Positions 49,245 to 56,946 of a stretch of 64,000 bases of DNA are shown one piece after another. The notes under the pieces were generated by a model. The model saw nothing but the letters and a program-made list of their open reading frames with translations, ran no database searches and was not told where the DNA came from. Each line of letters starts with the position of its first letter. Positions within the stretch are counted from its first letter, which is position 1. The position numbers were made by a program, and so were the translations under genes. The stretch comes from SAR202 cluster bacterium (GTDB lineage: Bacteria > Chloroflexota > Dehalococcoidia > Lucifugimonadales > GCA-2712585): assembly GCA_016872285.1 (NCBI GenBank), contig VGZZ01000004.1, forward strand, positions 1-64,000, given 5' to 3'.

Positions 49245-50291
49245 ATGGAGATCGGCGTCTATTTCGAGTTCCCTCGAGGCAACGGCAAGTCTGAGCACCA
49301 GGCCTTCGAGGAGGAGTTCCAGCACATCCAGCTAGCCGAAAAGGTCGGCTTCGACATCGCCTGGCTCGCCGAGCTCCACTTCTCCCCGGAACGCTCCGTC
49401 ATCTCCGCCCCCCTCATCGCCGCCGCCGCCATCGCCAACCGCACCAAGAAAATCAAAATCGGCACCGCCGTCAGCGTCCTCCCCCTCAACAACCCCGTCC
49501 GCATGGCCGAGGACATGGCCACCCTTGACCACGTCACCAACGGGCGGTTCGAGCTGGGCATCGGACGCAGCGGCGCCCCACGAGGGTACGTCGGCTACGG
49601 CATCCCCTACCCCGAAAGCCGCCCCCGATTTCGCGAGTGCCTGGAAGTGATAAAGAAAGCCTGGACTGAGGAGCGGTTCTCCTACCACGGCCAGTTCTAC
49701 AACTATGACAACGTCTGCGTCATCCCCAAACCCCTCCAGAAGCCCCACCCCGCCATCCGAAACGCCGCCTCCTCCGCCGGCTCCTTCCCCTTCTCCGGCC
49801 AGATGGGCTTTCCCATCTTCATCGGCCTCCGAGGCGTCCTCGACTCCGCCAAGGAGCGCGTCGACAGCTACAAAGACGCCTGGCGAAAGGCTGGCCACTC
49901 AGGCCAGCCCAACATCTGCATCCGCGTTCCCACCTATGTGGCCGACACCACCGAAAAAGCCCACCGTGAGGCCGAGCCCAGCGCCATGAACTGGTATAAA
50001 AACCTGGTCCCCACCCTGGGCGAACCCCTCCCCGGCCTCTCCGACGAGGAAAACGCCGACCGCGCCGCCCGCTCCAAACGCTTCCAGTCCATGAGCTACG
50101 ACGAGTTCCTAGAGACCGATTCCGCCTTCGGCTCCCCTGAAGCCGTCGCCGACCGTCTGCAAGAGCTAAAAGAGACCTTCAGTCTCACCGGCGTCATGAT
50201 GGAGGCCAACTTCGGCGGCATGATCCCCAAAGACAAAGTCCAGCGCTCCCTAACTCTCTTCGCCGAAAAAGTCGCACCACGGTTGAAGTGA
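49245..50291 (+). CDS. LLM-class flavin-dependent oxidoreductase 2 of 3
   Basis: 348 aa from the ATG at 49245 (GGAGG five bases upstream); the in-frame ATG at 49194 adds 17 residues without a ribosome site. Same length and block order as its neighbours: FDIAWLAELHFSPERSV, KIGTAVSVLPLNNPVRMAEDMATLDHVTNGRFELGIGRSGAPRGYVGYG and FSYHGQFYNYDNVCVIPKPLQKPHPAI (landmarks). Highest similarity is to copy 1. Probable FMN-dependent monooxygenase; substrate unknown. Confidence 0.88.
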   Translation: MEIGVYFEFPRGNGKSEHQAFEEEFQHIQLAEKVGFDIAWLAELHFSPERSVISAPLIAAAAIANRTKKIKIGTAVSVLPLNNPVRMAEDMATLDHVTNGRFELGIGRSGAPRGYVGYGIPYPESRPRFRECLEVIKKAWTEERFSYHGQFYNYDNVCVIPKPLQKPHPAIRNAASSAGSFPFSGQMGFPIFIGLRGVLDSAKERVDSYKDAWRKAGHSGQPNICIRVPTYVADTTEKAHREAEPSAMNWYKNLVPTLGEPLPGLSDEENADRAARSKRFQSMSYDEFLETDSAFGSPEAVADRLQELKETFSLTGVMMEANFGGMIPKDKVQRSLTLFAEKVAPRLK

Positions 50292-50296
50292 TGCTC

Positions 50297-50342
50297 TGTC
50301 ATTCTGAGCGAAGTCGGTACTCCGACGAAGTCGAAGAATCTG
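50297..50342. repeat. Hairpin repeat, TGTCATTCTGAG family, copy D
   Basis: Outer ATTCT/AGAAT, inner GTCGG-TACT-CCGAC. Compared with copy A the inner stem is changed from GTCCG/CGGAC with pairing kept. Confidence 0.88.
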
Positions 50343-50628
50343 TTATGACTGCTGCCCAGTCTGGCGAACCGAGTTACTCTCCATTGTCAAGAATCTCCTT
50401 TCTCTGGATGATGGCTATTACCAGTCCAGGTTCTACGTGCGCTGAAAGGATTGACCGCCATCGAGAAAATCCCTTCTCCCTTGATGGGAGAAGGCGAAGG
50501 ATGAGGGTGAAACACTGGCACCACAATCCTTTATCACTACTGCCTTCCACGCTACGAATTCTCCCTTTCCCCACTTCCTGCAGGGGAGGGGAAGAGGATG
50601 AGGGCCATTCCCCCAGAAGGAGCCCCCT
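50343..50628. other. Intergenic region with degenerate hairpin repeats
   Basis: Between LLM copies 2 and 3. A hairpin CCTTCTCCC (50472-50480)/GGGAGAAGG (50486-50494) is followed by CGAAGGATGAGGGTGAAAC, and a weaker CTTTCCCC...GGGGAGGGGAAG pair lies near 50575-50595. No gene is supported. AAGGAG before 50629 is the next ribosome site. Confidence 0.5.
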
Positions 50629-51675
50629 ATGGAACTAGGCCTCTTCTTTGACCTCCCGCCCCGCGACGGCGACTCCCACGCCCCCACCTTCGCCGAAGCC
50701 CTCCGCCACGTGGACATTGCCGAGTCCTGCGGCCTCGACAGCGTCTGGATCGCCGAGCGCCACTTCCAGCCCAACCGCTCCCTCTGCTCCGCACCTATGG
50801 TCCTGGCCGCCGCCGTGGCCGGCCGCACCAAACGCATAAAAATCGGCACCGCCGTCAACGTCCTCCCCCTCTACAACCCCGTCCGCCTCGCTGAAGAAGT
50901 CGCCACCCTGGACAACCTCTGCCAGGGCCGCTTCGAATTCGGCGTCGGGCGTAGCAGCGGCGAGGGCGCCTACAAAGGCTTCAAAGTCCCCTATATGGAA
51001 AGCCAGCATCGCTTCGACGAGTGCCTGGACGTGCTCATCAAGGCCATGACCACCGACCGCCTCACCCACAAGGGCGCCTTCTACGCCTTCGACAACATCG
51101 CCGTCGTTCCCAGGCCCCTGCAGAAGCCCCATCCGCCCATGCGCATCGCCGTCACCTCGCCAGCCTCCTTCGCTTGGGCCGGCCAGCGGGGCCTTCCTAT
51201 CTTCCTCGGCCTCAACGCTCCCTCCGCTGTCCTCAAACCTCGCATCGAGTCCTACAAGCAGGCATGGCACGACGCCCAGCGCCCCGGCGCGCCTGACGTC
51301 TGCCTCCGCCTCCCAGTCCACGTTGCCCCCACCACGCAAGCCGCCCTGGACGAGCCCAAAGACAGCGCCATGAACTTCTACACCAAAATCATGCCCGCGC
51401 AGAACACGCCCATCGCCGGCCTATCCGACGAGGAGAACCTCCAGCGCGTCGCCCGCGCCGACAAGCACCGCGCCATGACCTACGACGACGTGCTGCGAAA
51501 TCACCTAGTCGCGGGCACGCCGGAAGGCGTGGCGGACCGCCTCCTCGCCCTCAAAGAAGAACTAAGCCTCAGCAGCGCCATCGCCGACGTAAACTTCGGC
51601 GGTATGATCCCCGGCCCAGCCCTGGACCGCTCCTTCCGCCTCCTGGCTGAACACGTCACCCCAAAACTTAAGTAA
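50629..51675 (+). CDS. LLM-class flavin-dependent oxidoreductase 3 of 3
   Basis: 348 aa; AAGGAG six bases before the ATG. It shares all blocks with copies 1 and 2: LDSVWIAERHFQPNRSL, KIGTAVNVLPLYNPVRLAEEVATLDNLCQGRFEFGVGRSSGEG, and PRPLQKPHPPMRIAVTSPASF. It is the most divergent of the three (ELGLFFDLPPRD start; loop GRSSGEGAYKGF). Probable FMN-dependent monooxygenase, cytoplasmic. Each copy is separated by repeats rather than an operon-like gap, so they may be transcribed separately. Confidence 0.88.
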   Translation: MELGLFFDLPPRDGDSHAPTFAEALRHVDIAESCGLDSVWIAERHFQPNRSLCSAPMVLAAAVAGRTKRIKIGTAVNVLPLYNPVRLAEEVATLDNLCQGRFEFGVGRSSGEGAYKGFKVPYMESQHRFDECLDVLIKAMTTDRLTHKGAFYAFDNIAVVPRPLQKPHPPMRIAVTSPASFAWAGQRGLPIFLGLNAPSAVLKPRIESYKQAWHDAQRPGAPDVCLRLPVHVAPTTQAALDEPKDSAMNFYTKIMPAQNTPIAGLSDEENLQRVARADKHRAMTYDDVLRNHLVAGTPEGVADRLLALKEELSLSSAIADVNFGGMIPGPALDRSFRLLAEHVTPKLK

Positions 51676-51700
51676 GGAGTTGGGGATGCCTCCTCAGGTT

Positions 51701-51820
51701 CTCCCCCTTTTCCTCGTGAGGAAAAGGGGGAGTTAGAGGGGGAATTTGGTGTAATTTTTATCTTCCCCTTCTTCCAGCAGGAAGAAGGGGCCAGGGGATG
51801 AAGGTATCCCGCTTAAAGAT
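51701..51820. repeat. Double-hairpin intergenic repeat (R5)
   Basis: First hairpin 51701-51715/51718-51732 (15 bp), then AGTTAGAGGGGGAATTTGG with no CCTGAG module, second hairpin 51765-51775/51780-51790 (CCCCTTCTTCC), tail CCAGGGGATGAAGGTATCCC then GCTTAAAGATA. Confidence 0.88.
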
Positions 51821-51857
51821 AAGGGTGGCTTAATATAAACCAGGACCCGCGAAAGGG

Positions 51858-52982
51858 CTACTTCCTCGGCCCCACCAGCGACGACAACTCCAGCACCCTC
51901 ATCACATCTCCCCTCGACACCATCCCCACCGGCTTCCCGTTCTCCAGCACCGGCAGCTGATGGAACTCCCCCGCGCTCATCTTCTGCATCGCCGCCTCCA
52001 GAGGGTCATCAGGGCTGACGAACGCAATGTTCGGCGGCCTCACCATAATCTCAGTCACATACTTGCTATGCCGTTCCTCCGGCGGAACCAGCGCCACGTC
52101 CGCTGCGCTCACCAGCCCGTGTACCGTATCCCCCAGCACCACCAGGTACGTCCGCTCGAAACCCCTGGCCATATACTCGTCTACCAGCCGCTGCACCGAT
52201 ATCCCCGGCGGCGCCGACGGGTACCCCGACCGCATGGCATCCCGCACCCTGCGGCCCGAAAGGTGCGCCCGCACCGCCTCCTGCCGCCGTGTCGAAGACG
52301 CGGCGGACATCAGGAACCAGCCAATTAGCACCAGCCACAGCCCGCTCCAGGAGTCCCAGATAAACGCCAGGCCCAGGCCCCCTGCCATCATCAAAAACGC
52401 CACCACCATCCCGGAACGGGACGCCACCCGCGTCGCCCGGCTAACGCTGCCGGTGGCCCGCCACACCGCCGCCTTCAACACCCGACCGCCGTCCATTGGG
52501 TATCCCGGAATCAGGTTGAACACTCCTAGCGCCAGGTTAATAAAACTCAGATACGCGCTTAAGGCATGCACATAGTCATTGACGCCCTCCGTCTGCCAGG
52601 CCAGCAGGTAGAACACACCGCCCAGGAAAAAGCTGGACAGCGGCCCCACAAAGGCAATCCAGAACTCCTCCCCGGGTTTGTGCGCCTCCTCCTCTATCTC
52701 CGACACCCCGCCGAGAATAAAGAGCGTGATGCCCCGAACCTTATGCCCTCGTACCATGGCCAGAATGGAATGGCTCAGCTCGTGGAATAGGACGGAGCTA
52801 AAAAGAAGGATGCTTCCAAGAATTCCTAGACCCCAGCGGACGTTCACTCCCCAATCCGGGTAGTCCGTCTTGAATTCTGTATTGGCCAAAGACCACGCTA
52901 CAAGAATAAAGATCAACACCCATGAGAAGTGGATCTTTATATCGATGCCGAAAATTCGGCCTATTACAATAGTTCCGCCCAT
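51858..52982 (-). CDS. Site-2 protease (M50) with two CBS domains
   Basis: 374 aa. Catalytic HELSH (H67, E68, H71) lies in the second hydrophobic segment, and NLIPGYPMDGGR supplies the third metal ligand. About six membrane helices up to residue 240 are followed by two CBS repeats (MRSGYPSAPPGISVQRLVDEYM and IMVRPPNIAFVSPDDPLEAAMQKM regions) on the cytoplasmic side. It is of the class III intramembrane protease type, cutting membrane-bound regulators, with CBS domains sensing adenine nucleotides. Target unknown; no sigma/anti-sigma pair is near. Confidence 0.93.
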   Translation of the reverse strand: MGGTIVIGRIFGIDIKIHFSWVLIFILVAWSLANTEFKTDYPDWGVNVRWGLGILGSILLFSSVLFHELSHSILAMVRGHKVRGITLFILGGVSEIEEEAHKPGEEFWIAFVGPLSSFFLGGVFYLLAWQTEGVNDYVHALSAYLSFINLALGVFNLIPGYPMDGGRVLKAAVWRATGSVSRATRVASRSGMVVAFLMMAGGLGLAFIWDSWSGLWLVLIGWFLMSAASSTRRQEAVRAHLSGRRVRDAMRSGYPSAPPGISVQRLVDEYMARGFERTYLVVLGDTVHGLVSAADVALVPPEERHSKYVTEIMVRPPNIAFVSPDDPLEAAMQKMSAGEFHQLPVLENGKPVGMVSRGDVMRVLELSSLVGPRK

Positions 52983-53240
52983 TTGCCCTCGGTTGCGAAA
53001 GTGATCTGCCTGACTACTTCAATGTTAACACTCGACGGTTGTGCCTGAACAGAAAGATTTCTATATGCGGCTGCTCAGGCCGCAAGGCCGTGGACACTGG
53101 TTCTTTAACGGGCCCTTCAGGAAAGGCAGGTATGGTTAATAAGCAGCCGTAAAACTGTCCGCTATGCCCAAGGTTGAAATATTCTTATAAAATTTTAATC
53201 CTGTGCGCCATTTCTTATGTCCACTGCATAGCCATGTCCC

Positions 53241-53639
53241 TTATTTATACCCCTCCGGGTGGCATTTCAGCTCAATAGTATTCCCATCAGGGTCCTTGAT
53301 ATACAGCGACACGCCCCAGCCCTGGGCGCCCCACCGCCGCCCCGGCGTCCCCGTTACCTCTACGCCCTTCTCTTTAAGCCCAGCTGCCAGCCCCTCCAGG
53401 TCTGTGGGTTCGATGACCAGGCAGAAGTGGTCGACGTTCTGTCCGCGTCGAGGCTCCTTGCTCCGCACTATGTCGATGACCGACGTGGCCGACAGCCGCA
53501 CCGACGGAAATGGCGCCTCCCCACGCCGGTATTCCTCCACCCGCAGCGCTTCTAAGCCCAGCACGTCCTGGAAAAACCTTAAAGACCGGTCCACGTCCCG
53601 CACGCTTAATACCAGGTGGTCAAAGCCTTTTACCTTCAT
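53241..53639 (-). CDS. VOC family protein
   Basis: 132 aa from the ATG at 53639 (GGAGG upstream; the start at 53651 is less likely). FDHLVLSVRDVDRSLRFFQDVLGLEALR opens the fold, VDHFCLVIEP the second module, and it ends DPDGNTIELKC with the family's metal-ligand Glu. Resembles fosfomycin-resistance/glyoxalase-type VOC proteins, but no specific activity can be assigned. Divergent from the MBL hydrolase with a structured intergenic region. Confidence 0.85.
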   Translation of the reverse strand: MKVKGFDHLVLSVRDVDRSLRFFQDVLGLEALRVEEYRRGEAPFPSVRLSATSVIDIVRSKEPRRGQNVDHFCLVIEPTDLEGLAAGLKEKGVEVTGTPGRRWGAQGWGVSLYIKDPDGNTIELKCHPEGYK

Positions 53640-53708
53640 GATAGCCTCCATTTCGTCTCTATTTAGCTAATTTTCTTAAAATAAGATAAGAATTTTCATA
53701 AAAAACTA

Positions 53709-53736
53709 TTGACACTTCTAAATTTTATGTTATCTT
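53709..53736 (+). promoter_or_regulatory. Promoter upstream of the MBL-fold hydrolase
   Basis: TTGACA (53709-53714), 16-bp spacer, TATCTT (53731-53736), in an AT-rich stretch. GTTATCT (53729-53735)/AGATAAC (53745-53751) overlaps the -10 and could be an operator. Confidence 0.65.
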
Positions 53737-53742
53737 ATCAAC

Positions 53743-53926
53743 CTAGATAACACTATCCAAATGGATTAGTCCAATTGATAGTGCGCAGGGCGGGAGAGTC
53801 CAATAGGCCCTGCAGGAAGGGAGGCAGCTTTCAAGGGTTTATCTCGTCTCGCCCATTCAACCCCTTTTGCACGCGGATTACTAGCATTTTCTATTACTTT
53901 TAAGACAGGGGGGTGATCATTAGCAC
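53743..53926 (+). promoter_or_regulatory. Long structured leader of the MBL-fold hydrolase
   Basis: Predicted transcript leader of about 185 nt. Helix 1: CACTATC (53751-53757)/GATAGTG (53777-53783), extended inward by CAAATGGA-TTAG-TCCAATTG with one mismatch. Helix 2: GCAGGGC (53785-53791)/GCCCTGC (53807-53813) closing a GGGAGAGTCCAATAG loop. It may be a cis-regulatory RNA; I could not match it to a known riboswitch class. Confidence 0.4.
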
Positions 53927-54757
53927 ATGATGACCACATCTATACGGTTAATTAGTGACGGGACAATGAAGCGGGACGGCGGCTGTATGTTCGGACAGGT
54001 CCCTAAAGCGGTCTGGGAAAATAGAATCGTCACAGACCGCAGAAACCGCATGACTCTGAATCTCAACTGCCTCCTGATTCAGCTCGCCGGCAAGAATATT
54101 CTGGTGGATACGGGAATAGGTTCCAAAGAGGTGGAGGGCCTTAGGGACGAGTACGGCCTGGGCCCCAGCCGTCTGGTCAAAAGCCTCAAAGCCCTGGGCG
54201 TGTCGCCGAATCAGATCGATATCGTTATACTTACTCATCTTCATTTTGAGCACACCGGCGGCTGCACCAAGCTCGACAGGACCGGCGACCTCATTCCCAC
54301 CTTTCCCAGGGCCACCCACTTCATGCAGCGCAAGTGCTGGGAAGAGGCCCAGCAGCCCAACGAGCGTTTCCAGAGCGTATACTTCGAGGACGATTTCCTT
54401 CCCATCGAGGAGTCCGGCAAACTTCAGCTTCTGGACGGCGACGAGGAGATCCTCCCCGGCCTCTCCGTCATCGTCACAAATGGCCCCTCCAAGGGCCATC
54501 AGATCGTAGTGACCAACCACGGCGGCGAAAAGGTAGCCTTCCTGGGCGATCTGGTCCCCACCGCCCACCACCTGGACCTGGCGGCCATTCCAGCCCTGGA
54601 CCATTCTCCGGAAGACTCCCTGCAGCAAAAGCGGGAAATCCTGCACCAGGCGGAAAGGGACGGCTGGCTCCTGGTCTTTTCCCACGGCATGGACCGCAAA
54701 GCCGGATACCTGGAGCGATACGACCAGTTGACCCGCCTCCGCCCCATCGACCTCTAG
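53927..54757 (+). CDS. Metallo-beta-lactamase-fold hydrolase (lactonase-like)
   Basis: 276 aa. Metal motif HLHFEH (H104, H106, E108, H109), VDTGIG upstream, FLGDLVPT with a metal-bridging Asp, and FSHGMD near the end. The third motif position is Glu in place of the Asp of the classical HxHxDH, which could alter the second metal site. Closest in layout to AHL-lactonase/AttM-type hydrolases that act on lactones or esters. An alternative ATG is one codon later. The gene has a long leader and its own terminator. Confidence 0.85.
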   Translation: MMTTSIRLISDGTMKRDGGCMFGQVPKAVWENRIVTDRRNRMTLNLNCLLIQLAGKNILVDTGIGSKEVEGLRDEYGLGPSRLVKSLKALGVSPNQIDIVILTHLHFEHTGGCTKLDRTGDLIPTFPRATHFMQRKCWEEAQQPNERFQSVYFEDDFLPIEESGKLQLLDGDEEILPGLSVIVTNGPSKGHQIVVTNHGGEKVAFLGDLVPTAHHLDLAAIPALDHSPEDSLQQKREILHQAERDGWLLVFSHGMDRKAGYLERYDQLTRLRPIDL

Positions 54758-54777
54758 ACTCCGCACAGACCTAATCA

Positions 54778-54812
54778 GAAGCCCCCCAAGAAATCAGGGG
54801 GCTTCTTTTATT
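54778..54812. terminator. Bidirectional terminator
   Basis: GAAGCCCCC (54778-54786) pairs with GGGGGCTTC (54797-54805), followed by TTTTATTTT. It serves the hydrolase on the plus strand and lies right at the 3' end of mtaB on the minus strand. Confidence 0.9.
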
Positions 54813-56121
54813 TTGTCACCTCGCCCACGACCCATTCCCCCTCCTCCGCCGCCATCCGCGCCTGCGTTATCCTATTACCCAGCGCCGACTCACTCTCTGT
54901 CCTTACCCTCAGATAATGGTCCGTAAGTCCCTCGTACCAGCCCTTCTTCTTGCGCATCTCCCACAACACCGGCCGCACCTCTCCTACCGCACCCCTGCGG
55001 AAGGCCGACGCCTTGTCCCGCGCCAGGGCCAGCATCCTTCCCATCCTCTCCGCCTTCGCCGGGGCGGACACCTGCCCCCGCATATGCGCCGCGCTGGTCC
55101 CGCCCCGGACCGAGTATTCAAAAACATGCAAGCCGGCAAAAGGCATCTTCTCGCAGAAGGCCAAGCTCTCCTCAAACTCAGCGTCGCTCTCCCCCGGGAA
55201 CCCGACGATGACGTCCGCCGTCACCGACGCCTGCGGCGCGGCCCGTCTTATCTCCTCTACGGCAAAAGCATACTCCCCTGACGTATATCGGCGTCGCATC
55301 CTCCCCAGCACACCGTCGCTGCCGCTTTGCAGGGGCATGTGGAAATGCGGGCACAGCCGGCTGTCCCGCCACAGGCCCAGCAGGCCCGGCGTTACCTCCT
55401 GCGGCTGCAAAGACGAAACTCGCAGCCGCTCTATCCCCGTCCTCTCTAATATCAGCCCAATCATAGATTCCAGGCTTGCGCCCTCTAAATCAAACCCGTA
55501 GGATCCCAGCTGCGTCCCCGTCAGCACCACCTCCCTGTACCCCTCCGACACGCATCGCTCCACCTGTCGCACCAGTTCCTCCACAGGCACGCTGCGCTCG
55601 CGGCCCCGCACCCTGGGCACAATGCAGTAGGCGCAGACCTGATTGCACCCCTCCTGTATTTTTATGAACGCGCGAGTCCTCCCTGACACGCCCGGCCCCA
55701 GTCCGGGCTCTTCATCCATGGCGCAGGGCGTCTCGGCCTGCCCCCGGGCCGACAGGGTCAATACCACCAGCCCCGGTTTCTGGAAGTTCGTGACTACTAG
55801 CCCCACACCGGTTATCGACGCCAGTTCTTGCGGCGCTCGCTGGGCATAACAGCCCGTCGCCACCACTACGGCCCCCGGGTTGCTTCGATGGGCGTTCCGC
55901 AGCGCCTGCCGCGCCTTGGCGTCCGCCTCGTGGGTCACGGTGCAAGAGTTGAGAACAAACACGTCCGGCCCCTCATCCGGCTCCACCAGCCGGTACCCCG
56001 CCTGGACAAACTGCCGCGCTATCTCGTCGCTGTCCGACTTGTTCAGCTTGCAGCCGTGGGTGACTATTGCCACCGTGCCGCCCTTATTCCCCAGACCCTC
56101 AATGATAGATAATGGCTCCAT
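54808..56121 (-). CDS. mtaB: tRNA methylthiotransferase MtaB-type (radical SAM)
   Basis: 437 aa. N-terminal UPF0004 domain with cluster cysteines C24, C60 and C91 (THGCKLNKSDSDE, NSCTVTHEADAKAR, TGCYAQ), and radical SAM CxxxCxxC at C159, C163 and C166 (CNQVCAYC), then GFPGESDAEFEES and a TRAM-like C-terminus. THGCKLN and NSCTVT mark the MtaB subgroup that makes 2-methylthio-t6A37 in tRNA. The first motif carries Thr-His-Gly-Cys-Lys. A TATAAT 7 bp before the ATG implies a leaderless transcript. Confidence 0.93.
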   Translation of the reverse strand: MEPLSIIEGLGNKGGTVAIVTHGCKLNKSDSDEIARQFVQAGYRLVEPDEGPDVFVLNSCTVTHEADAKARQALRNAHRSNPGAVVVATGCYAQRAPQELASITGVGLVVTNFQKPGLVVLTLSARGQAETPCAMDEEPGLGPGVSGRTRAFIKIQEGCNQVCAYCIVPRVRGRERSVPVEELVRQVERCVSEGYREVVLTGTQLGSYGFDLEGASLESMIGLILERTGIERLRVSSLQPQEVTPGLLGLWRDSRLCPHFHMPLQSGSDGVLGRMRRRYTSGEYAFAVEEIRRAAPQASVTADVIVGFPGESDAEFEESLAFCEKMPFAGLHVFEYSVRGGTSAAHMRGQVSAPAKAERMGRMLALARDKASAFRRGAVGEVRPVLWEMRKKKGWYEGLTDHYLRVRTESESALGNRITQARMAAEEGEWVVGEVTK

Positions 56122-56128
56122 AGGTGCT

Positions 56129-56158
56129 ATTATAGGCGCCGCCGCAAAACACCCTCAA
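56129..56158 (-). promoter_or_regulatory. mtaB promoter (predicts leaderless mRNA)
   Basis: On the minus strand TTGAGG (56158-56153), 18-bp spacer and TATAAT (56134-56129). Seven bases then remain before the ATG at 56121, so transcription should begin at or within a base or two of the start codon. Confidence 0.6.
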
Positions 56159-56172
56159 CGCAGGACTGCCCT

Positions 56173-56790
56173 ATGCGTATTCACGACATCTCCCTTCCTC
56201 TATCGCCTGACACACCCATCTACCCGGGAGACCCGCCCTTTCGCCTGCGATTCCACCAGCGATTGGAGAAGGGCCATCCCTACACCTTGAGCAGCATCTT
56301 CATGTCGAGCCATACCGGCACGCACATCGACGCCCCCAGCCACTTCATCCAGGACGCCGGCTCCGTCGAAACCTTGCCCCTGAATGCGCTCATCGGGCCA
56401 GCTTATGTATGCCGTGTCGGCCCCGGCCCCATATCCAGCGCCACATTGGAGTCCCTAGGCATACCTCAAGCGACCCAGCGCCTCCTCCTCCGAACTCGTT
56501 TGTCAGGCTGGGGATCATCAACAGAAAGCGAGTCGGGGCTTCTAGCCGACGCCGCCCAATGGCTCGTCGAGCGCGGCGTCAATCTGGTCGGCATCGACCA
56601 GCTATCCATCGAAGGCTCCTCGGCCGGCGACCGGGGCTATCCAGCGCATCATCTTTTGCTCGGCGCTGGCATTGTTATCCTTGAGGGCCTGGACCTGTCC
56701 TCCGCGCCTTTGGGCCTTCGCACCCTCTACTGCTTGCCGCTCAAAATCTTAAAAGCGGAGGGCGCGCCCGCCCGGGCCGTCCTGGTTTAA
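56173..56790 (+). CDS. Cyclase family protein (kynurenine formamidase-like)
   Basis: 205 aa. Signature HTGTHIDAPSHF with metal ligands H47, H51 and D53, preceded by DISLPLSPDTPIYPGDPPF. The C-terminus has LVGIDQLSIEGSS and LEGLDLSSAPLGLRTLYCLPLKI, typical of the KynB/cyclase fold, which hydrolyses N-formylkynurenine or other amides and esters. Other kynurenine-pathway genes are not in the window, so the substrate is open. It is divergent from mtaB. Confidence 0.87.
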   Translation: MRIHDISLPLSPDTPIYPGDPPFRLRFHQRLEKGHPYTLSSIFMSSHTGTHIDAPSHFIQDAGSVETLPLNALIGPAYVCRVGPGPISSATLESLGIPQATQRLLLRTRLSGWGSSTESESGLLADAAQWLVERGVNLVGIDQLSIEGSSAGDRGYPAHHLLLGAGIVILEGLDLSSAPLGLRTLYCLPLKILKAEGAPARAVLV

Positions 56791-56843
56791 GAGTGATTTG
56801 CGCCAGCTTTGTAGGTAAACCGCTTACTTTGCTGCGACCGCTA

Positions 56844-56912
56844 TTTATACGCCACGCCCTGCCATGTATAATAGCCTTTAATATTCATAGCCCCTCCAAG
56901 GTGCCTGGGGCT
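56844..56912 (+). promoter_or_regulatory. Promoter and leader hairpin of the radical SAM gene
   Basis: TTTATA (56844-56849), 17-bp spacer, perfect TATAAT (56867-56872). In the predicted leader, AGCCCC (56889-56894) pairs with GGGGCT (56907-56912), 35 bp before the start codon. Confidence 0.65.
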
Positions 56913-56946
56913 CTGGGGTGGTGGAAAAAAAGGCGGAGGTTCCCTA

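Noticed and set aside
30964-51820. CRISPR array
   Set aside because: The repeats are hairpin elements scattered over many kilobases, variable in sequence and without regular spacers; no cas gene is present.
53785-53870. Glycine riboswitch
   Set aside because: The GGGAGAG element is suggestive but the conserved GCGCCGAAGGAGCAA and CTCTCAGGCAAAAGGAC parts are not present, and the downstream gene is not glycine-related.
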